A stretch of DNA of 64,000 nucleotides. Source: Euptelea pleiosperma (Eukaryota; Streptophyta; Magnoliopsida; Ranunculales; Eupteleaceae). How positions within the stretch are numbered: the first letter of the stretch is position 1; every line of letters starts with the position of its first letter. The translations under genes and the position numbers were made by a program. The stretch is from NCBI GenBank assembly GCA_035048495.1, contig CM068545.1, positions 45,068,450 to 45,132,449 on the forward strand. The letters run 5' to 3'. Under the pieces are notes generated by a model. That model was not told the DNA's origin. It saw only the letters and a list, made by a program, of their open reading frames with translations, and did no database searches. Shown piece after piece: positions 33,541 to 45,500 of this stretch.

Positions 33541-34529
33541 GAGATAGGGATGGAACGATGGAGCACCTTGTGCTCACCTTGGAGACAGCAGGTGGTGGCG
33601 ATCTGGAACAGCAGGTAAGGACGTCCCCTCCTCCTTCTTTCTTTCTTCTCTTTTATTCTTTTTTTCTTTTTTTTTTTTTTTTTGTTGGTTTGGGCGGAAC
33701 GGTGTTGTAATGGCACTCCGTTCTTGCTGGTTCGCCCAGCAAGAACAATGGTGGATGGATGGAATGTATGCAGGGAGTATGGGAGAGGGACGGTGGCTGT
33801 GGAGAGAGTTGAAGAGCTCGCCGGAGAAGACGAACCAGTCCGGCGAGCTAGTGTGAAAGGAATTGAAAGTCTGCAACTCCTCTGATGATGGAGTTGCAGA
33901 TGCTGTAGGGATGATGATGGCAGAGCGGTGGAGTCAAAATCGTGGAGGAGAAGCGAAAGAACAGCAACGTGGTTGCTGGTTGGTGGTGGAGGCCGGAGTT
34001 GCAGCAGCAACTCCGGTATGAACGTGAAAAGAAGAAGAAGAAAACGCAGCAGAAGACGAAGAGGAAAAAGAAGAAAACGAAGAGGAAGAAAAGGAAAACG
34101 AAGAGGAAGAAGAAGAATATAAGGAGAGGGGGAGGACCCTCACCAGCTCGCTGTGGTGAGGACGATGGTGGCGACGACGACCGCCGGCCGGAGTTGCAGA
34201 CCAGCAACTCCGGCAACAGAAAAAGAAAACGAAGAAGAAGAAGAGGAGGAGGAAGAGAAGAAGAAGAAGAAGAAGAAGAAAGAAAAAGGAAAAAGAAGAA
34301 AGAGAAATGGAAGAGAGGAAGAAGGCGCACCCATTCGCCGGAGGAATCCGCCGGAAGAGAGAAGAGGGCCACGGGAGGAAGAAAGAAGAGGGAAAGAGGG
34401 AGAAAAAGGAAAGGAGAAGAGGGGAGAGGGATTAGGGTTCGAATGAACCCCTATCCTTCTCCTTTTAAAGCTTCCCTATTTCCATTAATGGAAATAGGGG
34501 ATTTTAGAAAATAAAAAAATAAGAAAAAT

Positions 34530-34569
<40 letters not shown>

Positions 34570-35016
34570 TAAAATCCTACTTTTCTATGGGGAATCTCCC
34601 CAATTAGTGGACCCCCCATTTAATTAAAATTATTTTTGAAATTCGCGGGGTCCACTAACTAGTCGGTCAGCGGGTCGATGAAGATGGGCCCGGCTATTGG
34701 CCCACATGGACTGATGATGTCCATCGTCTCACAAGATGATGTGACAGACATTCTGATGGCGATCGGATGGATGGTGACTTGATTGGGACCTAGATTGGTA
34801 GATCGACGGATCTAGAGAGATCCAACGGTCCGATTGAAGATCCAACGGTCCGATGGAAGATCCAACGGTCAGAAAGCTAAGGGAGATGAGATAGAGCCGA
34901 AGGGTAGGAGTTCTGGGGTTAAGTCAGTAGATTCGAGGATTGAGAGATGAAGAGAGAGAGAGAATAAGAAGAGATGAGAGAAAAAGTATCAAAAAAATAG
35001 AAAAAAGCACTGGCGG

Positions 35017-35031
35017 AGGGTCTGGAACCCT
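35017..35031 (-). other. B-box-like remnant of the tRNA-like segment in LTR C
   Basis: Minus strand AGGGTTCCAGACCCT, equivalent to the B-box hairpin of LTRs A and B and to 287-301 of the fragment at the window start. The A-box is not recognisable here. Confidence 0.4.
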
Positions 35032-35530
35032 GGTCTTCACTGTGACCATCCTCACGCTTCTCCAGTAGAGTCGACTATCATTCTTTGCTGACTCATGTGG
35101 CTTTAAACGCTTTGGTCCGTCTCTTGGTCATTGGCTCTCCTGCTCTCTTCGTTATTTGGGCCGGCTTTTTGGTCCTCTGATTCAGCCCATATTTGGCCCA
35201 TATCTTCTAGTCATAGCATGTGGGCTCTTTAAGCTTTGATAATGGGCTCTCATGATCGATTTGGGCCCACAAGTCTCGAGAATCGTCCCATCGGGGTTTC
35301 CTGCGACAGAAGAAGCGCGTAATGAGACTTTATCAGAATGGCTTAATATCTAGACTTCCGAAAATGTGTTTAATGCATGCAAATATACCATTTCGTCCAG
35401 AAAAGTGTGTTCTACGCAATAGAAGAGACTCTTACGTAGAAAAGTAGATAAATAGAGTATTTTAACGTGGGAGAATGCAATAACGTTAACAGGATAATTG
35501 CTTAAAATAAGCACTTTTGAGCGAATATCA

Positions 35531-37441
35531 CAACGCAACAGTGTGATCAAACACAAGGATCCAGGTAGCCCAACTGTCCAATGTGAAATTGGTGACAACT
35601 TTAGCTGCACTGCCTTGCTAGATTTAGGGGCTAGCGTTAACCTCATACCATTCTCGGTATATCAGCAGTTAGGACTGAAAGATATGAAGCCTACCAATGT
35701 CACCCTGAAATTGGCTGATCAGTCCATCAAGATTCCAAGAGGAATCATTGAAGATGTCCTAGTAAAAGTCGCTGACTTTTATTATCCTGTGGACTTTATC
35801 ATTCTAGACACCGAACCGTGTCAGGATAACCGCATTCCGGTCATCTTAGGCCGTCCATTCCTTGCCACCGCGAACGCACACATCGGGTGCCGGGACGGAA
35901 ACATGTCCATTGCTTTCGGTAACCTCAAAGCTGAGGTCAACATCTTTCGTTTAATGCAACAAGATGCCGATCGCGAAGTGACCGATGAAATGTGTGCCGT
36001 TGAGAGTCTAATCCCGGACTCCACCGAAGATATTCTTAAGCAGTGTCTAGAACACTTTGGAGCTGACTTTGCAACAGAGTCAGCTATTTCTGATCTTAAT
36101 GATCTTTTGGAGACTGCTCCACTGCTAGAGATCCCCGCTCCACTCATCGAGTTCGAGCCTCTGATAACCATGGCCAGAGAACCCATCATTCCTTTACCTA
36201 CTGAAATCAAACCTCTTCAATCCGTGTCTTCTGTGACACCTATTTCTACTCCATCTGCTCCAAAATTGGAGCTTAAGCCTCTTCCAACAGATCTTTCCTA
36301 TGCCTATCTTGGTCCTAAGGAAACCTACCCTGTCATTATTGCTTCCGCTTTGTCTGAGAGTGAACGTAAGAAACTTCTCGAGCTGCTCAACGACCACAAA
36401 TCTGCGATAGGTTGGACTATAGATGATATTCGAGGCATAGACCCCTCGGTGTGCCAACATCACATCTATCTCGAGGATGAATCCAAAACCTCTCGAGAAC
36501 ACCAGAGGAGGTTGAACCCCGTCTTGAAGGATGTAGTCCGGGATGAGGTCCTTAAACTGTTAGATGCGGGTATCATTTATCCCATCTCCGATAGCAAATG
36601 GGTGAGTCCTATTCATGTCGTCCCTAAAAAGGCAGGATTCACAGTTGTGGAAAATGAGAACAAGGAAATGGTAACCCAGCGCCTGAAAAAAGGGTGGAGA
36701 GTCTGCATCGATTACCGACGACTCAACACCAACACTAGAAAGGACCATTTTCCTTTACCCTTCATAGACCAGATGTTGGAGAGACTAGCAGGTCACTCCT
36801 ATTACTGCTTCCTCGATGGTTACTCAGGGTATAATCAAATACCAATCGCCCCTGAGGATCACGAGAAGACAACCTTCACTTGTCCCTTTGGCACTTTTGC
36901 CTACAAGCGCATGCCCTTTGGCCTCTGCAATGCACCCGCGACTTTTCAAAGGTGTATGATGAGCATATTCTCTGACATGGTGGAAAAATTTCTCGAAGTC
37001 TTTATGGACGACTTCTCAGTTTTTGGGTCATCCTTTGATGACTGTCTGAACCATCTAGGGCTTGTACTTCAACGCTGTCAGGACAAGCGACTTGTCCTCA
37101 ATTGGGAGAAATGCCACTTCATGGTGAAGAAGGGCATTGTTCTGGGACATGTCATTTCCCATCAGGGCATTGAGGTCGACAAAGCTAAAATCGATATCAT
37201 CTCGACCTTGCCCATTCCTAAGTCCGTACGTGACATCCGTTCCTTTTTGGGACACGGAGGATTCTATAGGCGATTCATCAAGGACTTCTCTCAAATCGCT
37301 CGACCTCTGTCCCATCTTCTGGCTAAAGATAGTCCTTTCGACTTTAATGCTGACTGTGTCAAGGCATTTGAGCGTCTCAAATCTGAGCTCACTACTGCGC
37401 CCATTATCCGTCCCCGGACTGGACTCTACCTTTCGAGGTAA
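35531..37441 (+). pseudogene. Protease and reverse transcriptase of the plus-strand Athila-type element
   Basis: Open from the solo-LTR junction to TAA at 37439-37441. The protease active site DLGAS starts at 35621. The RT follows: GWRVCIDYRRLN (about 36696), CFLDGYSGYNQIP (about 36810), PFGLCNAPATFQ (about 36915) and the catalytic FMDD at 37001-37012. The thumb/connection region leads into RNase H. The frame is lost at a run of four C's near 37413, where the minus-strand copy has five, so the stop is a frameshift product just before RNase H. In an intact relative this would be one polyprotein with the next frame. Confidence 0.85.
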
Positions 37442-38547
37442 TGTGCGATGCTTCTGACTACGCGTTAGGCGCTGTTCTAGGGCAGAGAGTTGACAAAAGG
37501 TCACACGTGATCTACTACGCGAGCAAAACTCTTAACTCTGCCCAAATGAATTACTCTACCACTGAGAAAGAACTCCTGGCGGTAGTCTTCGCCCTTGATA
37601 AATTCCGTCAGTACCTCTTAGCCACTAAGGTGGTTGTGTACACTGATCATGCAGCCCTTCGTTATCTCATGTCGAAAAAGGAAACCAAACCTCGATTAAT
37701 TCGATGGATTCTCTTACTGCAGGAATTCGACCTCGAGATTAAGGATAAGAAAGGAACTGAGAATGTAGTGGCTGATCACTTGTCTAGACTGACTTTAGAG
37801 TCATCCTTCGACACCCAGCCCATCCCTGAGACCTTTCCAGATGAACAACTGTTCGCCATCTCTGTTAATCCTTGGTATGCTGACATTGTCAACTACATTG
37901 TCACCGAAGAAATGCCTTCACACTGGTCAAAACAGGACAAAAGCCAATTCCTAGCAAGAGTTAAGTACTACTCTTGGGATGACCCTTATTTGTATAAATA
38001 CTGTCCTGACCAGATCATTCGTCTCTGTGTCCCTGAGTCGGACCAACTCAATATCTTGTCCTCATGTCATGACCAACCTTGTGGTGGTCATTTCAGCACT
38101 AAGAAGACTGCAGAAAAAGTGCTGCAATGCGGATTCTACTGGCCTACACTATTTAAAGATGCCCATATCTACTGCAAAACTTGTCCTAATTGCCAGCATC
38201 TAGGCCGCATCTCCCAGAGGAACATGATGCCCCTCACTCCCATCCAGGTCGATGAAATATTTGACATTTGGGGCATCGACTTCATGGGCCCCTTTCCCAT
38301 TTCATATGGTTTTGAGTACATTCTCCTTGCGGTAGACTATGTATCCAAATGGATAGAAGCCATTCCCACCAAGACCAATGACCACAAAGTGGTGGTCAAA
38401 TTCCTAAAGGAGTTCATCTTCGCCCGATTCGGTGCCCCTAAGGCCATCATTAGTGATGGGGGCACCCATTTCTGCAATAAGATATTCGAGAACTTAATGA
38501 AAAAGTATGGGGTAACCCACAAGGTTGCCCTAGCTTATCATCCGTAG
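37441..38547 (+). pseudogene. RNase H and N-terminal two-thirds of integrase, plus-strand element
   Basis: Continues pol in the shifted frame from [14 protein letters not shown] (RNase H first catalytic Asp region) through [15 protein letters not shown] and [10 protein letters not shown] to [13 protein letters not shown]. Integrase follows with its zinc-binding HHCC, the first catalytic Asp at 38278-38280 and the second at 38455-38457. It ends at TAG 38545-38547, where the sister copy has a glutamine codon. The catalytic Glu (38563-38565) lies beyond this stop, so this product would lack the third catalytic residue. Confidence 0.85.
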
Positions 38548-39171
38548 ACTAGTGGTCAAGTGGAGGTTTCTAATCGTCAGATCAAGCAGATCTTGGAGAA
38601 GACAGTCAATACCACACGTAAAGACTGGTCTACTCGTCTCACTGATGCTTTATGGGCATACAGAACCGCCTACAAGACCCCACTCAATATGTCTCCCTAT
38701 CGTCTCGTCTTTGGGAAACCCTGTCATCTACCGGTAGAGATTGAACATCGTGCTCTGTGGGCCATTAAGAAGCTCAACTTCGACCTAGACTCCGCAGGGG
38801 AGGAGCGGAAACTTCAAATGAATGAGTTAGAAGAACTCAGAAATGATGCCTACAACTTGTCCAAGAATTACAAAGCCAAAATGAAGTGGATACATGACAA
38901 GAGCATCCTCAGGAAAGAGTTCCATCCAGGACAGAAGGTCCTTCTTTATAATTCTCGTCTTCATCTCTTTCCTGGAAAACTGAAATCTAGGTGGACCGGT
39001 CCTTATACGGTCACAGCAGTCACACCCTTCGGGGCAATCACTATTGAGGATCCCAAGGATCACTCCTCATTCCAGGTCAATGGGCAGCGTCTAAAACAGT
39101 TCCATGAACTTGACGTATTGTTCATTCAGACTTTTGAGATCGATCTCATCGATCCTGCCTATGTCGACTGA
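38548..39171 (+). pseudogene. Integrase C-terminal part after the nonsense codon, plus-strand element
   Basis: The frame is identical to that upstream of the TAG and remains open to the natural stop at 39171. It carries the catalytic Glu in GQVEVSN, the core-domain helices ([20 protein letters not shown]), and a C-terminal basic domain ([15 protein letters not shown]) typical of Ty3 integrases. The ATG at 38560 is internal and not a real start. Confidence 0.85.
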
Positions 39172-39544
39172 TGATCTACTCAGTCTCCTGTGCTCCAACT
39201 TGGTTGGGGTGCCTGTCACCCCCGTCATGTCTGGCTGAAGACGTAAAACTTAGCGCTTTCGGAAAGGCAATTCCGGTATTCCTAGAGTACATGAGTCTCA
39301 TGCATTTGTTATTACTGTTATATCTCTGGAAATACAGGTACATTCATTCTTCCGATCATCAGGTACCACACGCTGTCGAGTTTCTGCCGACTTGGTAACA
39401 TCCTCCCTGAATCTTGCATCATCATCACCGATTTTTCATCATTTTATGTCCCGGTCATGAGTACCGAGGACGGTGCTGTATTTTGGTTGGGGGTGGGTAT
39501 TTACCAAAACTCATGTCTTCATTTTGATAAAATATATATATATA

Positions 39545-39586
<42 letters not shown>

Positions 39587-39810
39587 ATTGTTTTTGGGTG
39601 ATTTCCGATTTTCTCCAAAAGTTTTCTAGAATTTCAAAAATGTGTCAAATACCCTGACTTTGATTAGCTGAAAACCTCCGTTAAGTCAGTATTGAGGATG
39701 TCAATTTTTGTTTAAAGTTAGCGTTGAGTCAATTCAAGCGTGACTACAGCAGGTTTGAAAACTCAGAAAAACTCAGATTCGGCACAATTGTACACTATCA
39801 ACATCAGAAT
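39172..39810 (+). other. 3' non-coding region of the plus-strand element, cut by the assembly gap
   Basis: Homologous to the minus-strand region 20596 down to about 19985. It contains the internal G-rich tract at 39483-39499, a (TA)n run (39531-39548) and an A homopolymer (39549-39584). No frame of note. The expected remaining ~1.3 kb and the 3' LTR are not in the window. Confidence 0.75.
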
Positions 39811-39910
39811 NNNNNNNNNNNNNNNNNNNNNNNNNNNNNNNNNNNNNNNNNNNNNNNNNNNNNNNNNNNNNNNNNNNNNNNNNNNNNNNNNNNNNNNNNN
39901 NNNNNNNNNN
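39811..39910. other. Assembly gap (100 N)
   Basis: Exactly 100 N bases, the convention for a gap of unknown size. It separates retroelement sequence from satellite, so the true junction is not seen. Confidence 0.98.
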
Positions 39911-42560
39911 TGCGTCACATTCCAAAGCTTATAACTAGTGAGTTTTGCACAACGGACCTCGTAATTTGACTCAATCTCTTCCATTGTAATTGTTCAACAC
40001 ATTTGAAGTGCTGGAACAAGATTCGGGACAATCGGAACAAGTTTGTTATTGACTTTTTCACAACCGGACTTCGTAATTTGACTCAATATCTTCTATTATA
40101 ATTGTTTTAACACATTTGAAGTGTTGGAACAAGAATCGGGATAGTTGAAACAAGTTTGTTCCATCCGTGCGTCAATGACTCTAATTGGACTCAGTTTGGT
40201 TGTTACATTCCGAAGCCTATAACTAGTGACTTTTGTGCAACCGACATCGTAATTTGACTCAAACTCTTCCATTACTATTGTTTCAACACATTTGAAGTGT
40301 TTGAAAAAGATTCGGACAGTCGCAACAATTTTGCTCCATCCGTGCGTCAATGTCTCTATTTGGACTCAGTTTGTGTGTTACATTCCGAAGCCTATAACTA
40401 GTGACTTTTTCGCAACCACCCTGTAATTTGACTCAAACTCTTCCATTACTATTGTTTCAACACATTTGAAGTGTATACAAGATTTGGGACAGTCGAAAGA
40501 AGTTTGCTCCATCCGTTCGTCAATGTCTCTAATTGGACTCAATTTGTGTGTTACATTCCTAAGCCTATAATTACTTACTTTTTCGAATCGAATCCGTAAT
40601 TTGACTCAACATCTTCTATTTACAATGTTTTAACGCATTTGATGTGTTGGAACAAGATTCGGACTGTCGAACAAGTTTACCCCTTCGTGCGTAAATGACT
40701 CCAATTGCACTCATTTGTGCGTTACATTCCCAAGCTTAAACTAGTGACTTTTGCACAACCGGACCTCGTATTGACTCAATATCTTCCATTACAATTGTTT
40801 TAACACGTTTGAACTTTGAAAAAAGTTCGGACAGTCGGAACAAGTTTGCTCCATTCGTTCGTCAATGTCTCTAATTGGACTCAGTTTGGGTGTTACATTC
40901 CTAAGCCTATAATTACTGACTTTTCGTATCCGGACTTCGTATTTTGGCTCAATATCTTGTATTACAATTGTTTTAACACATTTGAAGTGTTGAACAAGAT
41001 TCGGGACTGTCGAACAAGTTTGCCCCATTCGTGCGTCAATGACTCTAATTGACTCAGTTTGAGCGTTACATTCCTTAGCTTATAACTAGTGACTTTTTCA
41101 CAACCGGACCTCGTAATTTGACTCAATATCTTCTATTACAATTGTTTTAACACATTTGAAGACTTGAACAAGATTCGGACAGTCGGAACAAGTTTGCTCC
41201 GTTCGTGCGTCAATGACTATAATTGGACTCAGTTTGTGCGTTACAGTCCTAAGCTTATAACAAGTGACTTTTTCGCAACCGGATCTCGTAATTTGACTCA
41301 ATCTGTTCCATTGCAATTGTTTCAACACATTTAAAGTCTTGGAACAAGATTCGGGACAATCGAAACAAGTTTGCTCCATCCGTGCGTCAATGTCTCTAAT
41401 TGGACTCAGTTTTGTTTGTTACATTCCGAAGCCTATTAACTTGTGACTTTTGTGCAACCGGACCTCGAATTTGACTCGAACTCTTCTATTACTAATGTTT
41501 CAATCACATTTGGCAGTGTTTGAAAAAGATTCGGGACAGTCGAAACAATTTTGCTCCATCCGTGCGTGAATGTCGCTAATTGGACTCAGTTTGTGTGTTA
41601 CATTCCGAAGCCTATAACTAGTGACTTTTTCGCAACCGGACCCCGTAATTTGACTCAAACTCTGCCATTACTTTATTTCAACACATTTGAAGTGTTGGAA
41701 CAAGATTTAGGACAGTCGGAAGAAGTTTGCTCCATCCGTTCGTCAACGTCTTTTATTGGACTCAATTTTGTGTTACATTCCTAAGCCTATAATTACTTAC
41801 TTTTTCGCAATCGACTTCGTAATTTGACTCAATATCTTCTATTACAATTGTTTCAACACATTTGAAGTGTTGGGAACAAGATTCGGGACTGTCGAACAGG
41901 TTTACCGCATTCAGTGCGTCAATGACACTAATTGGACTCAGTTTGTGCGTTACATTCCCAAGCTTATACTAGTTTCATTTGCACAACCGGATCTCGTAAT
42001 TTGACTTAGTATCTTCCATTACAATTGTTTCAACACATTTGAACTGTTGAAAAAAGATTCGGGACAGTCGGAACAAGTTTGCTCCATTCGGTTCGTCAAT
42101 GTCTCTAATTGGACTCAGATTGGGTGTTACATTCCTAAGCCTATAATTACTGACTTTTTTCGCAACCAGACTTCGTAATTTCACTCAATATCTTCTATTA
42201 GAATTGTTTTAACACATTTGAAGTGTTAGAACCTAGATCGGGACTATAGGGAACAAGTTTGTCCCATTCGTGCATCATTGACTCTAATGGAACTCAGTTT
42301 GTGCGTCACATTCCAAAGCTTATAACTAGTGAGTTTTGCACAACCGGACCTCGTAATTTGACTCAATCTCTTCCATTGTAATTGTTTCAACACATTTGAA
42401 GTGCTGGAACAAGATTCGGGACAATCGGAACAAGTTTGTTATTGACTTTTTCACAACACGGACTTCGTAATTTGACTCATTATCTTCTATTATAATTGTT
42501 TTAACACATTTGAAGTGTTGGAACAAGAATCGGGATAGTTGAAACAAGTTTGTTCCATCC
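39911..42560. repeat. First (irregular) HOR copies next to the gap
   Basis: A partial unit to 40166 and one unit 40167-42560 of 2394 bp, about 19 bp short. Compared with the next unit it has dozens of single-base losses, mostly in doubled or tripled bases (GATTCGGACAG for GATTCGGGACAG, CAACGGACC for CAACCGGACC), plus occasional insertions. Monomer order is unchanged. Confidence 0.85.
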
Positions 42561-45500
42561 GTGCGTCAATGACTCTAATTGGACTCAGTTTGGTTGTTAC
42601 ATTCCGAAGCCTATAACTAGTGACTTTTGTGCAACCGGACATCGTAATTTGACTCAAACTCTTCCATTACTATTGTTTCAACACATTTGAAGTGTTTGAA
42701 AAAGATTCGGGACAGTCGCAACAATTTTGCTCCATCCGTGCGTCAATGTCTCTATTTGGACTCAGTTTGTGTGTTACATTCCGAAGCCTATAACTAGTGA
42801 CTTTTTCGCAACCGGACCCCTGTAATTTGACTCAAACTCTTCCATTACTATTGTTTCAACACATTTGAAGTGTATGAACAAGATTTGGGACAGTCGAAAG
42901 AAGTTTGCTCCATCCGTTCGTCAATGTCTCTAATTGGACTCAATTTGTGTGTTACATTCCTAAGCCTATAATTACTTACTTTTTCGCAATCGGAATCCGT
43001 AATTTGACTCAACATCTTCTATTACAATTGTTTTAACGCATTTGATGTGTTGGAACAAGATTCGGGACTGTCGGAACAAGTTTACCCCATTCGTGCGTAA
43101 ATGACTCCAATTGCACTCAGTTTGTGCGTTACATTCCCAAGCTTATAACTAGTGACTTTTGCACAACCGGACCTCGTAATTTGACTCAATATCTTCCATT
43201 ACAATTGTTTTAACACGTTTGAACTGTTGAAAAAAGATTCGGGACAGTCGGAACAAGTTTGCTCCATTCGTTCGTCAATGTCTCTAATTGGACTCAGTTT
43301 GGGTGTTACATTCCTAAGCCTATAATTACTGACTTTTTCGTATCCGGACTTCGTATTTTGGCTCAATATCTTGTATTACAATTGTTTTAACACATTTGAA
43401 GTGTTGAACAAGATTCGGGACTGTCGGAACAAGTTTGCCCCATTCGTGCGTCAATGACTCTAATTGGACTCAGTTTGTGCGTTACATTCCTTAGCTTATA
43501 ACTAGTGACTTTTTCACAACCGGACCTCGTAATTTGACTCAATATCTTCTATTACAATTGTTTTAACACATTTGAAGACTTGGAACAAGATTCGGGACAG
43601 TCGGAACAAGTTTGCTCCGTTCGTGCGTCAATGACTATAATTGGACTCAGTTTGTGCGTTACAGTCCTAAGCTTATAACAAGTGACTTTTTCGCAACCGG
43701 ATCTCGTAATTTGACTCAATCTGTTCCATTGCAATTGTTTCAACACATTTAAAGTCTTGGAACAAGATTCGGGACAATCGAAACAAGTTTGCTCCATCCG
43801 TGCGTCAATGTCTCTAATTGGACTCAGTTTGTTTGTTACATTCCGAAGCCTATAACTAGTGACTTTTGTGCAACCGGACCTCGTAATTTGACTCGAACTC
43901 TTCTATTACTAATGTTTCAACACATTTGCAGTGTTTGAAAAAGATTCGGGACAGTCGAAACAATTTTGCTCCATCCGTGCGTGAATGTCGCTAATTGGAC
44001 TCAGTTTGTGTGTTTACATTCCGAAGCCTATAACTAGTGACTTTTTCGCAACCGGACCCCGTAATTTGACTCAAACTCTTCCATTACTATTATTTCAACA
44101 CATTTGAAGTGTTGGAACAAGATTTAGGACAGTCGGAAGAAGTTTGCTCCATCCGTTCGTCAACGTCTTTAATTGGACTCAATTTGTTTGTTACATTCCT
44201 AAGCCTATAATTACTTACTTTTTCGCAATCGGACTTCGTAATTTGACTCAATATCTTCTATTACAATTGTTTCAACACATTTGAAGTGTTGGAACAAGAT
44301 TCGGGACTGTCGGAACAGGTTTACCGCATTCGTGCGTCAATGACCCTAATTGGACTCAGTTTGTGCGTTACATTCCCAAGCTTATAACTAGTTTCATTTG
44401 CACAACCGGATCTCGTAATTTGACTTAGTATCTTCCATTACAATTGTTTCAACACATTTGAACTGTTGAAAAAAGATTCGGGACAGTCGGAACAAGTTTG
44501 CTCCATTCGTTCGTCAATGTCTCTAATTGGACTCAGATTGGGTGTTACATTCCTAAGCCTATAATTACTGACTTTTTCGCAACCAGACTTCGTAATTTCA
44601 CTCAATATCTTCTATTAGAATTGTTTTAACACATTTGAAGTGTTAGAACAAGATTCGGGACTATAGGAACAAGTTTGTCCCATTCGTGCATCAATGACTC
44701 TAATTGGACTCAGTTTGTGCGTCACATTCCAAAGCTTATAACTAGTGAGTTTTGCACAACCGGACCTCGTAATTTGACTCAATCTCTTCCATTGTAATTG
44801 TTTCAACACATTTGAAGTGCTGGAACAAGATTCGGGACAATCGGAACAAGTTTGTTATTGACTTTTTCACAACCGGACTTCGTAATTTGACTCAATATCT
44901 TCTATTATAATTGTTTTAACACATTTGAAGTGTTGGAACAAGAATCGGGATAGTTGAAACAAGTTTGTTCCATCCGTGCGTCAATGACTCTAATTGGACT
45001 CAGTTTGGTTGTTACATTCCGAAGCCTATAACTAGTGACTTTTGTGCAACCGGACATCGTAATTTGACTCAAACTCTTCCATTACTATTGTTTCAACACA
45101 TTTGAAGTGTTTGAAAAAGATTCGGGACAGTCGCAACAATTTTGCTCCATCCGTGCGTCAATGTCTCTATTTGGACTCAGTTTGTGTGTTACATTCCGAA
45201 GCCTATAACTAGTGACTTTTTCGCAACCGGACCCTGTAATTTGACTCAAACTCTTCCATTACTATTGTTTCAACACATTTGAAGTGTATGAACAAGATTT
45301 GGGACAGTCGAAAGAAGTTTGCTCCATCCGTTCGTCAATGTCTCTAATTGGACTCAATTTGTGTGTTACATTCCTAAGCCTATAATTACTTACTTTTTCG
45401 CAATCGGAATCCGTAATTTGACTCAACATCTTCTATTACAATTGTTTTAACGCATTTGATGTGTTGGAACAAGATTCGGGACTGTCGGAACAAGTTTACC

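Larger units (their letters stand above)
31822..35530 (-). mobile_element. Solo LTR (copy C, 3.7-kb variant) inserted in gag-pol of the plus-strand element
   Basis: Plus-strand ends are TGAAAATAGG and GCGAATATCA, with the perfect 5-bp target duplication CAACG at 31817-31821 and 35531-35535. The uninterrupted site TTCATTCAACGCAACAGTG is readable on the minus strand of the sister copy near 24235. The first ~620 bp and last ~250 bp match LTRs A and B. The middle is different and longer, matching the fragment at the window start instead. No internal coding region or primer site exists, so it is a solo LTR left by LTR-LTR recombination. The 489-codon minus-strand frame at 32541-34010 is low complexity from GAA/CTT and T runs. 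Confidence 0.88.
30636..39810 (+). mobile_element. Plus-strand Athila-type element, 5'-truncated, interrupted by a solo LTR, 3' end lost in gap
   Basis: Its sequence is closely similar to the minus-strand element from mid-gag to beyond integrase. It starts abruptly at 30636 next to LTR B, so its 5' LTR, leader and N-terminal gag are missing. Solo LTR C splits it between gag and protease. The 3' region runs into the N gap. It is better preserved than the minus-strand copy, with only two coding lesions seen in pol. Confidence 0.85.

Noticed and set aside
32541..34010. 489-codon minus-strand frame
   Set aside because: It lies wholly inside solo LTR C and is made of serine/lysine/phenylalanine runs from CTT, GAA and T tracts.
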